Shown here one piece after another: positions 25,159-32,739 of a stretch of DNA of 36,330 nucleotides. How positions within the stretch are numbered: position 1 is the first letter of the stretch; every line of letters begins with the position of its first letter. The translations under genes and the position numbers were made by a program. The stretch is from Hallerella porci (GTDB lineage Bacteria; Fibrobacterota; Fibrobacteria; Fibrobacterales; Fibrobacteraceae), in the NCBI RefSeq assembly GCF_003148885.1, contig NZ_QGHD01000026.1, positions 1 to 36,330 on the forward strand. Direction: 5' to 3'. The notes beneath the pieces were generated by a model, which saw only the letters and a list, made by a program, of their open reading frames with translations, did no database searches and had not been told where the DNA came from.

Positions 25159-28047
25159 TTAGAAATAAGCCCTCGCCTCCATCGACATTTTTTGGAAGAC
25201 GCCAGATTCTGCATTTCCAAAACGAATCACATACGAGAATCCGAGAGAAAGATATTCATTTGCATCGACCGTAATCGTTGCCGCATTGCGGAAAGTGGTT
25301 CCTTTGCCAAATCCCGAAACCATTTGATACGGAAGAATTTCATTATCGGTTGTCACGTAAGTAGCGCTGAATTCGTTTTCGGCGTGAATCATTTCTTCGT
25401 CGTCAAATCCTAAGACGAGCGCACCTTGGCGAAGGAATGCATCGAGAGAACCCATTTCATCTTTGCCGTCGCCTTTTCGAATCCAACCTTTCGGCATGAC
25501 ATAAAAATGCAGCGGGAGTTTCCGTTTCCACGATGCGGTCGCTTCGTAAATTTTCCAATCCATTTTTTGAAAGGTTTCGAGTTTTACAATTTCAAGCCCG
25601 GGAATGAGTTCCCACAGTTCATTTTTTCTACCCGCGTAAACGAAATCCAATCGATGCCAAATGCGATTTTCAAAATACCCTTGCGAGGTATTGCGTTTTT
25701 CACTTTCCGTTCCCACTTTATATTCGATGGAGCCGCGATTTTGCACTTCATTCCACAAGATGGAAAGTTCGCCATTAAAAAGTCCGCTCGTGAGTTCGCG
25801 CAATTTGCTATTCCAAAACGGCGGTAAGAATAAATTTTTTCCCGTCGTGTCGCGGCCTTCGCTTTCCCCGTCAAAAGAAAATTCCAAATCGCGCAAGACG
25901 CCGTGGCGAATGCCAAATGCCCGCGGAATTAACGAGAACGAAAGAGTCATCGCCGCAGAACTTGCTCGCACCGCATCTGCGGAATCGCTACGTCCCATGC
26001 CTTCGTAAACATAATCGCCGTTGTCTACGCCTTCGACAAATACGCCGGCGAGACTATCGAATTTGACATCGCCCGTTCCCGGCGCAACCGCTTTATAAAT
26101 CGGCACATAAGGCACTTCACGCGTTAAACCGAGCCGATACGAAGCCCGCCCCGAAAATGGTGAATTGGAATTTCCCCAATCCAACGATTCTTCCGAAATC
26201 CATGAATTGCTCGAGCCCGCAGTATCGAGAATCGTCCGCTTGTATTGCAAAATATGCGAGAACGAAAATGTTCGTAGCGAGATATTTGCCGAATGTTCAA
26301 AGCCCGCAATCTGTAACGAGTCCGAAAGATTTTTAAACGAAGTACCGGTCCGCGCTCGCGTTCCAAAAAGAGTTCCTTTGGTATTCCAATTTTCGCCGAC
26401 GATATTTAATCCGCTTTTCACATCCGCTTTTTCGGAATGATCGTTTTGAATTTCTTCGGAATCTTTTAACCAAACGCCGTAAGCCGCAGAACCAAAGGGA
26501 CGAAACATTCCCGTTTTCACTTCGGCGCGAGCCGTTCCTTGGTAACGCTCCATTTCGTAAGCGTTAAAAGAGACGACGCGGATGAAAGAAATTTCGCTTT
26601 CGGTAGCATTGTTTTTGTGCAAAAGAAATGCGCGCGCCCGCGAAGAATTCCAATTTTCTTCTTCGGTTAAACTGCGGCGATATCCCCATTCCATTCCGAG
26701 AAAATACGCCGCCGGTAATTTGAGGCGAAGTGAAATTTCGTCATAGCGTAACGAGCCCGCAATTTGCGCCGTGTCCAAATCCCAATTTTCTTTGAGCAAA
26801 TACGAATCCCAGTTGCGATCGGTTCCTTGATAATTTTTTTGGATAAATCCTTCTTGCAAATAATCGCCAGCAAATTCAACGCGAATGGGTGAATAACGCT
26901 GCATTTCCGTGCTATCGCTCGAAAGGAACCAGCGATAAGCTTTGCCCGAAGGCCCGCCGACTTGATGCGAAAGCGTATTCGTGTCCGCTTGACTTGCTCC
27001 GATTTCTAAGTCCGCGTAAGCGTGATTCCAAAGTTGTCCGCGAAGGCGTGCGCCCATACGCCGTAACATCCACGGGCGTTCTAATTCCCCAAGAGAATCG
27101 GGCCGTTCAAATTTTTTCCCTTTATCTTTTTTGAGAAGTTCGCGGTCTTCGTCCGTCCACGTATTGCGGCGAAGTCTCGCCGTATCGCTCGAAAGTTCAA
27201 AGCCCATGACATCTAACCATAAATGCTTTCCGCGATAGCTTCCATCCGCTGCTTTTAATATCTGCATGCCGCCCGAATTGTAAGCGTCAAATTCCACGCG
27301 AATTTCATCTTCTACGCCAGGGATAATGGCTCCCAAAAAATCCAAAACGCCGCCCGCATAATTGACGACGTAATCTTCATTGCGTTTGAGTTTTACCCCG
27401 TTCAAGAAAACCGTTTCGGAATTCGGTACGACTGCGACATAAGCTTCCGAAGTTCCCGTCGAAAGCAGATAACCTTTTTGCTGTCCATCTACGCCTTGAA
27501 ATGTCGAATGAATCGAATGCAATTCGTCAAATCCAAAGGCGCCACGCACCCGCGAATGCCCCGCCTTCACCCCTGCGGCAACTCCTAAAGTCGCCCGTTC
27601 CAATCCCGAAAGCCCAAGGGTCGATTCCTTCCACGTCATATCGCCCAAATGCAAAAACAAATGTTCCGTTTCCACGCGAAAGTGCACTTCATCGACTTCG
27701 CGGAGAGTGGCTGTGCGTTCCGAGCCCGCTTCCCGCCCGACATCCGAAAGGACTGCGTCAATATAAACGCCGTCCGTTGCTTCGCCCGAAACCGAAAGAT
27801 GCAATTCTTGTTCCACTTCGGTGCCGCCATCGCCCACGGTGACTTGAATCGTTTTCGAACCCGAAGTTTTGAGACGCAGTGTATCGCGCTCCGCTTTTTC
27901 GGCATCGGCTGCTTTTAATTTTTCCGCATTTTGTTTTAAGAATGGAACGCCGCGCCACGTCGGAATCGAATCTGCCGAAAGCTTGCAATAATTCCCCGCC
28001 CAAGCGCTTGCAGCCAAAAGAAAAATGAAGACGGCAAAAAATGGCAA
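25159..28047 (-). CDS. Large FCB-type outer-membrane protein (962 aa)
   Basis: A signal peptide (cleavage after SAWA, about residue 17) is followed by a mature region with no internal membrane helices and a C-terminal ARAYF, typical of outer-membrane beta-barrels. Residues about 65-125 (KTIQVTVGDGGTEVEQELHL, SGEATDGVYIDAVLSD) and about 210-260 (NSETVFLNGVKLKRNEDYVVNYAGGVLDFLG) resemble segments I know from long uncharacterised surface proteins of Bacteroidetes, Chlorobi and related phyla, some annotated as SprA-like. The remaining 650 residues show alternating aromatic/polar strands. It sits between a DUF2914-like membrane protein and an Omp85-like barrel. The function is unknown; transport or adhesion are both possible. 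Confidence 0.75.
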   Translation of the reverse strand: MPFFAVFIFLLAASAWAGNYCKLSADSIPTWRGVPFLKQNAEKLKAADAEKAERDTLRLKTSGSKTIQVTVGDGGTEVEQELHLSVSGEATDGVYIDAVLSDVGREAGSERTATLREVDEVHFRVETEHLFLHLGDMTWKESTLGLSGLERATLGVAAGVKAGHSRVRGAFGFDELHSIHSTFQGVDGQQKGYLLSTGTSEAYVAVVPNSETVFLNGVKLKRNEDYVVNYAGGVLDFLGAIIPGVEDEIRVEFDAYNSGGMQILKAADGSYRGKHLWLDVMGFELSSDTARLRRNTWTDEDRELLKKDKGKKFERPDSLGELERPWMLRRMGARLRGQLWNHAYADLEIGASQADTNTLSHQVGGPSGKAYRWFLSSDSTEMQRYSPIRVEFAGDYLQEGFIQKNYQGTDRNWDSYLLKENWDLDTAQIAGSLRYDEISLRLKLPAAYFLGMEWGYRRSLTEEENWNSSRARAFLLHKNNATESEISFIRVVSFNAYEMERYQGTARAEVKTGMFRPFGSAAYGVWLKDSEEIQNDHSEKADVKSGLNIVGENWNTKGTLFGTRARTGTSFKNLSDSLQIAGFEHSANISLRTFSFSHILQYKRTILDTAGSSNSWISEESLDWGNSNSPFSGRASYRLGLTREVPYVPIYKAVAPGTGDVKFDSLAGVFVEGVDNGDYVYEGMGRSDSADAVRASSAAMTLSFSLIPRAFGIRHGVLRDLEFSFDGESEGRDTTGKNLFLPPFWNSKLRELTSGLFNGELSILWNEVQNRGSIEYKVGTESEKRNTSQGYFENRIWHRLDFVYAGRKNELWELIPGLEIVKLETFQKMDWKIYEATASWKRKLPLHFYVMPKGWIRKGDGKDEMGSLDAFLRQGALVLGFDDEEMIHAENEFSATYVTTDNEILPYQMVSGFGKGTTFRNAATITVDANEYLSLGFSYVIRFGNAESGVFQKMSMEARAYF

Positions 28048-28050
28048 GGG

Positions 28051-28518
28051 TTATTCCCTAGCCGGTTCCACTTTGAACTGGCGGCTCGAAAGAAGTTTGC
28101 GTCCATTCACCGCATCCACACTCCATTCTCCCGGTCCCAAATTTTTGGGCGCAATCGAACTTTCGCACGCATCTTCAAGCATTGTACAATAGACGATTTG
28201 CACCGTATCCGCGCCATTATACCACACATGTCGAATCGTATTTTGCGGAATATCCCAACTGAGCTTCGGAAGCTCCGAATAAAAATGCAGCCGCGTATGC
28301 ACCGGGAAAATCGAATCAACGCCAAACGGAGCGCCGCCGACAATATTCCGACATACCGCGCTGAAAATCGGCGTTTTCTTTTCGTCTTTTGTCGCGTGCT
28401 GAAACTGTTCCATTCCGCTCACCGAAACAAAAATGCGATGGGCAATAAAACACAAAAAGACGACTAGGAAAACCAAAGTCGTCTTTCGAATGTAACGTAA
28501 AGGAGGAAGCCTTTGCAA
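28051..28518 (-). CDS. Single-pass membrane protein, DUF2914-like
   Basis: A 155-aa protein with one N-terminal membrane helix (about 13-30, TTLVFLVVFLCFIAHRIFV) and a periplasmic domain. The pattern SWDIPQNTIRHVWYNGADTV and GPGEWSVDAVNGRKLLSSRQFKVE resembles DUF2914 domains, whose function is not known. Three cysteines in the periplasmic part (CRNIV, YCTML, DACES) may form a disulfide. The gene is 8 bases after the LC7 gene and 3 bases before the large outer-membrane protein gene, so it is a candidate link between cytoplasm and envelope in this operon. Confidence 0.65.
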   Translation of the reverse strand: MQRLPPLRYIRKTTLVFLVVFLCFIAHRIFVSVSGMEQFQHATKDEKKTPIFSAVCRNIVGGAPFGVDSIFPVHTRLHFYSELPKLSWDIPQNTIRHVWYNGADTVQIVYCTMLEDACESSIAPKNLGPGEWSVDAVNGRKLLSSRQFKVEPARE

Positions 28519-28526
28519 AGGAACTC

Positions 28527-28946
28527 CTAGCGACGGATTTTGCTCGTATTCTGCGTGAATGCGGGCACAGCCTCAATCAATTTTTCAACCAATAATTTGT
28601 TGTAATCTTCAATGCGGTTCGGCAGTTTATTGCCCGAGAAAATTTGCACCAAAAGAAGTGCGCTTTCTACGGGAGCAATATAAATGGAACGCTTTTCGCC
28701 GGTATAAGAAACCGATTTGAATTCGCCTTCGCCGAGCATCACACCGATTTGCTTGGCGCTGCCAAAGGAAGCAGTACTTAGTACCGCAAGCGGTACCGTA
28801 TCCATTCCGATGGATCCAACTTCAGAAATCACAGAACCATCGCGGTGCACGAGCATAATATAATCCGCTTTGACATTCGTCAAATAGGCTTGCATTAAGC
28901 GACGCACGCGGTCGGCGTCATCCGTATAAACTGCAAAATCGCTCAT
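28527..28946 (-). CDS. Roadblock/LC7 domain protein, MglB-like
   Basis: A 139-aa small protein of the roadblock/LC7 superfamily. In Myxococcus the equivalent MglB dimer is the GTPase-activating partner of MglA. Visible features are the helix LMQAYLTNVKADYIMLVHRDGSVISEVG and the strand region SIYIAPVESALLLVQIFSG. It directly follows the MglA-like gene (12-bp gap), the same pairing seen in other phyla. GGGGT about 10 bases upstream of the ATG may act as ribosome site. Confidence 0.85.
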   Translation of the reverse strand: MSDFAVYTDDADRVRRLMQAYLTNVKADYIMLVHRDGSVISEVGSIGMDTVPLAVLSTASFGSAKQIGVMLGEGEFKSVSYTGEKRSIYIAPVESALLLVQIFSGNKLPNRIEDYNKLLVEKLIEAVPAFTQNTSKIRR

Positions 28947-28958
28947 AAAAATTTACCC

Positions 28959-29924
28959 CTACTTTTTCTTCGGAATATACGGGCGGAGTTCAATTTCGTC
29001 GTCCGAGATTCCTTCGTTTGAATCGAATGCAGGCTTGTTAAATGGCTTCGGAGCAGGTGCTGCCGGACGTCCAAAGGGCGAAGCGCTCTTTTGGAAAATG
29101 CCACCGCGGAACGGACTTGCCGCCATCGAAGGCATCGGACGCGGAGCTGAGGTTTCAAAAGGCTTCGGTGCTTCCACCGGTTTCGGCTGAACTTCGACCC
29201 GCGGTTCTTGCGTAGGAATTGGCTGAGCCGCCGGAGCGGGCTGTTCTTTCGAAGAAATCGAAACGCCATTTTGTCCGCCGAGAGTTACATCGTGAACTCC
29301 CGTATTGTGCACGCTATCTGCAGCCTTACGCAAAAATCCTTGTTTCACATTAAAGCGTTGAATCACAAGCATCGCAATCGCTTTTAAAGTCGTCACGACG
29401 CCTTTTCCATTATACGCTGTCGCCGGGAAAAATGGAATTTTATTCGGATTGAGAAGACGGTTCATTTCATCTAAGGTGAACACGTTTTCCATATCGCGCT
29501 TATTGTATTGTAAAACCAGCGGAATTTCGTCGAGGTTTACCCCATAATCTTCTAGGTTTTGGCGCAAATTCTGCAAACTTTCCAAATTTTCGGCTTCGCG
29601 AGAGCGTTGAGAGTCAGCGACAAAAACAATGCCATCCACCCCCCGCAGTACGATTTTACGCGTCGAGTTATAATAGACCTGACCAGGAACTGTATAAAGT
29701 TGAAACTTTGTCTTAAAGCCCTTGATGTCGCCTAAATTTAACGGGAGAAAGTCGAAAAATAAAGTTCTGTCGCCTTCAGTTTCGAGAGAAACCATGTCGG
29801 TTCTCTTATCCTGAGGCATCTTCTGATGAATCACCTGAAGATTAGTCGTCTTGCCGCTCAAACCAGGACCGTAATACACGACCTTGCAACTGATTTCACG
29901 AGTAGCGAAGTTAATCGATGACAT
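28959..29924 (-). CDS. mglA: MglA-like polarity GTPase with long tail
   Basis: A 321-aa small GTPase. Residues 1-195 closely follow Myxococcus xanthus MglA, which sets the leading pole in gliding and recruits motors. The P-loop GPGLSGKTTN is at 19-28, TVPGQ at 78-82 (Thr in place of the usual DxxG Asp, as in MglA), and NKRD at 141-144. Residues about 200-321 are a Pro/Ala/Ser-rich, probably disordered tail ending in a charged DDEIELRPYIPKKK. Ordinary MglA proteins end near residue 195, so the tail is unusual. AAGGAAG precedes the ATG. It is first in a five-gene operon with an LC7 protein and three envelope proteins. Confidence 0.9.
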   Translation of the reverse strand: MSSINFATREISCKVVYYGPGLSGKTTNLQVIHQKMPQDKRTDMVSLETEGDRTLFFDFLPLNLGDIKGFKTKFQLYTVPGQVYYNSTRKIVLRGVDGIVFVADSQRSREAENLESLQNLRQNLEDYGVNLDEIPLVLQYNKRDMENVFTLDEMNRLLNPNKIPFFPATAYNGKGVVTTLKAIAMLVIQRFNVKQGFLRKAADSVHNTGVHDVTLGGQNGVSISSKEQPAPAAQPIPTQEPRVEVQPKPVEAPKPFETSAPRPMPSMAASPFRGGIFQKSASPFGRPAAPAPKPFNKPAFDSNEGISDDEIELRPYIPKKK

Positions 29925-29947
29925 TTCTTCTTCCTTAAGTTTCTCTC

Positions 29948-29955
29948 TAATCTAA
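29948..29955 (-). promoter_or_regulatory. Promoter-like element of mglA operon
   Basis: TAGATTAG on the minus strand resembles TAnnTTTG, 23 nt upstream of the mglA ATG, with AAGGAAG as ribosome site in between. Confidence 0.4.
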
Positions 29956-29986
29956 CAAAAATACAGACAGTCGGCTCAATATTCCA

Positions 29987-30025
29987 TAAAAAAAGCAAAA
30001 CCGCAGGCCATTCGTCTGCGGTTTC
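29987..30025 (-). terminator. Intrinsic terminator after rpsT
   Basis: On the minus strand AAACCGCAG, a 9-nt loop, CTGCGGTTT, then TGCTTTTTTT. It lies 22 bases past the rpsT stop and isolates rpsT from the mglA operon. Confidence 0.9.
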
Positions 30026-30046
30026 AACTTCTAAGACAAAGCGAAA

Positions 30047-30316
30047 TTAAGCCTTGGCAGCAAGAGCGTTCACAACGCGAGCAACCTTAGCCTTATAATT
30101 GGCAGCACGGTTGGCGTTGAAACCTGCACGACCCTTAGCAGCAGCCTTATCGAGCATGCTGAAGAGGTTCGGCATTTCCTTGAGGGCTGCGTCCTTATCG
30201 CTTGCGGAACGAATCGTCTTGAGACTCGTACGGATTGCAGAACGGACGGAACGGTTAATTTCGGTCAGCTTCTTGGTCTGACGGATACGCTTTTTGCAAG
30301 ACTGATGATTAGGCAC
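30047..30316 (-). CDS. rpsT: Ribosomal protein S20
   Basis: An 89-aa small-subunit protein binding 16S rRNA. The start is a GTG at 30316 (mature PNHQSCKKRIRQTKK), with GGAG 8 bases upstream; the in-frame ATG at 30409 would add 31 residues not seen in S20 and lies upstream of the promoter. The sequence is rich in Lys, Arg and Ala helices (RSAIRTSLKTIRSA, LDKAAAKGRAGFNANRAANYKAKVARVV). Non-ATG starts are also known for rpsT in E. coli, where they limit translation. Confidence 0.95.
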   Translation of the reverse strand: MPNHQSCKKRIRQTKKLTEINRSVRSAIRTSLKTIRSASDKDAALKEMPNLFSMLDKAAAKGRAGFNANRAANYKAKVARVVNALAAKA

Positions 30317-30356
30317 CTTTTTATCTCCGGGTGAAAATCTTAAAAATGTTAGCACA

Positions 30357-30385
30357 ATATTAGTATAAATTGTGAATTTAGTCAA
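30357..30385 (-). promoter_or_regulatory. rpsT promoter, sigma70-like
   Basis: On the minus strand TTGACT (30385-30380) and TAATAT (30362-30357) are separated by exactly 17 bases, followed by TG, so the -10 also resembles TAnnTTTG (TAATATTG, one mismatch). It gives a leader of about 35 nt before the GTG start. Confidence 0.75.
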
Positions 30386-30414
30386 GTCCCCCCAGAACTT
30401 GCAGTCCATTTTTA

Positions 30415-30422
30415 TAGCTTTG
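30415..30422 (+). promoter_or_regulatory. TAnnTTTG promoter of aminotransferase gene
   Basis: TAGCTTTG, an exact consensus match, with its last base 4 nt before the ATG at 30427 and no ribosome binding site, so the mRNA would be leaderless. Confidence 0.55.
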
Positions 30423-30426
30423 GGCT

Positions 30427-31521
30427 ATGATTCCGTTCGTCAATTTGGGTGCACAATACCGAAAATATCAAGAAGAATTCCATTCCGCGACCGAAGAAGT
30501 CTTAAAAAGCGGAAATTTTATCGGCGGAAATGCAGTCAAAGAACTCGAAGAAAATTTACAGAGTGATGTCGGCGTCCGTTTTGCGATTTCTTGCGCAAGC
30601 GGAACAAGTGCTTTACAACTTTCTTTAAAAGCGCTCGGACTAAAACCCGGCGACGAAGTCATCGTTCCCGATTATACATTTATCGCAACCGCTGAAGCCG
30701 TCGCCTTAGAAGGCGGCGTTCCCCGCTTTGCCGATGTAAACGAGCATTTTTTAATTTCCCCAGAATCCGTTTTAGAACGCATTTCCGAAAAGACTGTGGG
30801 AATTATCGCCGTCGATTTATTTGGAGAATGCGCCGATTATCCGCGGTTAAAGGAAATTGCCGCAGAACATCATCTTTGGATTTTAGAAGATGCCGCACAA
30901 AGTTTTGGCGCTTTTCAGAACGGACGCGCAGCCGGTTCCCTTGCGACGATCGCTGCGACGAGCTTTTTCCCGACCAAGCCCTTCGGTTCATTTGGCGATG
31001 GCGGAGCGGTTTTTACCGACGACCCTAAACTCGCCGAAAAAGTCCGCCAATTTGCCAATCACGGAAAAGACGCAACCGATATTTACGCAGACCTCGGCAC
31101 AAACAGTCGATTAGACGCTGTCCAAGCAGCGGTTTTAAATGTCAAGCGGAAACATTTCGCAGAGGAACTCGCTCGCCGACGCGAGAACGCAGCCGCCTAC
31201 GATGCATTCTTTCGAGGACGTTCCGGTTTTCAAATTCCAGAAATTGCCTGCGGCAACACGAGCATTTATGCGCAATACGCTCTGCGGATTCAAGACCGCG
31301 ATGAATTTGTGCGCAAGATGAATTTGTGCGAAATTCCGACCCGCATTTATTACGAGCGAAATCTTTCTCTTGAGCCGTGCTTTGCCCGATTCCCTTCTGC
31401 TGCGAAAGATTTCTGCGGGAACAAAAACGCTTATCAATTAACCCAAAGCGTTTGCTGCCTTCCGATTTGCGCCTTCACCGACGTCGAAGAAATTCTGCAG
31501 CGCATTAAAACCGTTTTGTAA
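30427..31521 (+). CDS. DegT/DnrJ/EryC1 sugar aminotransferase
   Basis: A 364-aa PLP-dependent enzyme that aminates keto sugars bound to nucleotides. The PLP lysine is Lys184 in SFFPTKPFGSFGDGGA, and EDAAQSFGA (154-162) holds the ring-stacking and Asp155 residues. The sequence most resembles the WbpE/WlbC group, which makes amino sugars for O-antigen from UDP-2-acetamido-3-oxo-glucuronate, but other sugar substrates cannot be excluded. No other sugar-nucleotide gene is nearby. Its 3' end overlaps the converging outer-membrane gene by 17 bases. Confidence 0.88.
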   Translation: MIPFVNLGAQYRKYQEEFHSATEEVLKSGNFIGGNAVKELEENLQSDVGVRFAISCASGTSALQLSLKALGLKPGDEVIVPDYTFIATAEAVALEGGVPRFADVNEHFLISPESVLERISEKTVGIIAVDLFGECADYPRLKEIAAEHHLWILEDAAQSFGAFQNGRAAGSLATIAATSFFPTKPFGSFGDGGAVFTDDPKLAEKVRQFANHGKDATDIYADLGTNSRLDAVQAAVLNVKRKHFAEELARRRENAAAYDAFFRGRSGFQIPEIACGNTSIYAQYALRIQDRDEFVRKMNLCEIPTRIYYERNLSLEPCFARFPSAAKDFCGNKNAYQLTQSVCCLPICAFTDVEEILQRIKTVL

Positions 31522-32401
31522 TCGTAAATCCCGCGGACGCTTCAAGGAAAAAATCGCCGACTTTTCCATCGTTTTCATGAATCCAAAGTAAACTGAGAAT
31601 CAGCGGAAAATTGATGGACCAAGTGTGACTGTGATAACCGAGAACGCCTTTCGGGAAAATTTGATAAAATTGCATCCATTCATTTCGCGTCACATTTTTT
31701 CCGACGCTCGTCGTCCCCACGATTAATAAATTGCCAAACATTCCATTATCCCAAATCCAATTGTACGAATAACCCGCGCTCGGACCCGCGTGCACAAAGG
31801 ATTGCATTTCGGAATAAAATGAAAGCGCAGAATCTTTGGATTCAATTCCGTGATAATATGCGCCGATTCCTAAAATAAAACTGCCGTTACTTTTCCACTG
31901 CCTGCGATCCATATTGTAAACCGCCCGCAGAGAATGATCTTTATTCCAGATGTAATTGATAGAAAGACTCCCTTTGATAATCATCAGCTGATACGCTTCG
32001 GCTTTATCTTTTTCTTCGAATCTTTCCCGTTTATAAAATCCATCGTTCACACCGATTTCTGCGTCACCGAAAATGCGGTCGCTAAAATAATTGAATTGCA
32101 AATTCGCCGCTTTCGTTATCGGCAAATCTTCGTCTGCGCCAAAAGACATCGAAAGCATCGACGTCCACGAAAAAGGCCCATAACCGCCGCCAAAACCGAT
32201 ATGCACCGGAAGATTCGTTTTCAAATCTTTGTTGTCGGTACTTTCTCCCGAGAATGCTGCATAATTATATTGTGCGTAAAATTGAATGAAAAATTTCTCG
32301 GGAAACGCCGTCACCACCGAGTCCGTACTCGCCACCATTCCTTGCGCCTCTGCCCAAAGCAAACCCGCCAAAAGCCACAAACTGATGAGAAAAATTTTCA
32401 T
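31505..32401 (-). CDS. Predicted outer-membrane protein, DUF4421-like
   Basis: A 298-aa exported protein. The start at 32401 gives a good signal peptide (MKIFLISLWLLAGLLWAEA); an upstream in-frame start at 32506 would add a poor N-terminus and overlap another small ORF. The mature part alternates aromatic and polar residues with segments such as PVHIGFGGGYGPFSW, LSINYIWNKDHSLRAVYNMDRRQW, AGPSAGYSYNWIW and the C-terminus ASAGFTITKRF. This is typical of a beta-barrel and recalls the Bacteroidetes DUF4421 family; the match is from memory and tentative. TAAATTTC (32418-32411) ends 9 nt before the ATG. Function unknown. Confidence 0.7.
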   Translation of the reverse strand: MKIFLISLWLLAGLLWAEAQGMVASTDSVVTAFPEKFFIQFYAQYNYAAFSGESTDNKDLKTNLPVHIGFGGGYGPFSWTSMLSMSFGADEDLPITKAANLQFNYFSDRIFGDAEIGVNDGFYKRERFEEKDKAEAYQLMIIKGSLSINYIWNKDHSLRAVYNMDRRQWKSNGSFILGIGAYYHGIESKDSALSFYSEMQSFVHAGPSAGYSYNWIWDNGMFGNLLIVGTTSVGKNVTRNEWMQFYQIFPKGVLGYHSHTWSINFPLILSLLWIHENDGKVGDFFLEASAGFTITKRF

Positions 32402-32421
32402 GATGCGGGGGAAATTTAGAT

Positions 32422-32444
32422 AATTAGGAGGGAGGGAGAAAATG
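32422..32444. repeat. Short heptamer-periodic intergenic DNA
   Basis: AATTAGG, AGGGAGG and a diverged third unit form a 7-base period between the small ORF and the outer-membrane protein gene. It resembles the stretches at 269-303 and 23187-23214. Confidence 0.55.
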
Positions 32445-32624
32445 TTAACGATTCCAACCGTTATGGCCATCGCCATAAGAAATGGAATCGTCATCCTCGT
32501 CGCCAAAAGAATTTCCGCTGCTGATTCCTTGCCAAAGCCATTTGTGCTTTTTCGGAATGCGTTCCGTCTTTTTGGCTTTAAGATTTAAATTCGCTGAGTC
32601 ATTTAATTTTTTGAAATCATTCAT
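32445..32624 (-). CDS. Small hypothetical protein (59 aa)
   Basis: A 60-codon ORF from ATG 32624 to TAA 32447-32445. GAGGCGG lies 7 bases upstream of the ATG. The protein has a basic N-terminal half (KAKKTERIPKKHKWLWQG) and an acidic/glycine-rich end (GDEDDDS, GDGHNGWNR), with no membrane helix or signal peptide. Codon use (GCG, CGC, GAC) is like the neighbours. It is a plausible real gene, possibly an RNA- or protein-binding peptide, but I recognise no family. Confidence 0.55.
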   Translation of the reverse strand: MNDFKKLNDSANLNLKAKKTERIPKKHKWLWQGISSGNSFGDEDDDSISYGDGHNGWNR

Positions 32625-32704
32625 CGGTTTACCGCCTCAAAAAATCGGATACAAAAATAGACAATGGCACAGACTTTTTGATGATTTTTTTCGCTTTTGC
32701 ATCA

Positions 32705-32739
32705 TAACAAAAGAACCGCTTTTCGCAGTTCTTTTGTTA
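32705..32739 (-). terminator. Hairpin at end of restriction-gene remnant
   Basis: TAACAAAAGAAC (32705-32716) and its complement (32728-32739) form a 12-bp stem around an 11-nt loop. The stop codon of the minus-strand ORF is part of the stem. Its T-rich arm on the minus strand (TTCTTTTGTTA) is weak as a terminator tail. Confidence 0.6.

Noticed and set aside
30317-30409. Longer S20 protein starting at 30409
   Set aside because: The start would lie upstream of the sigma70-like promoter; the GTG at 30316 gives the normal S20 N-terminus.
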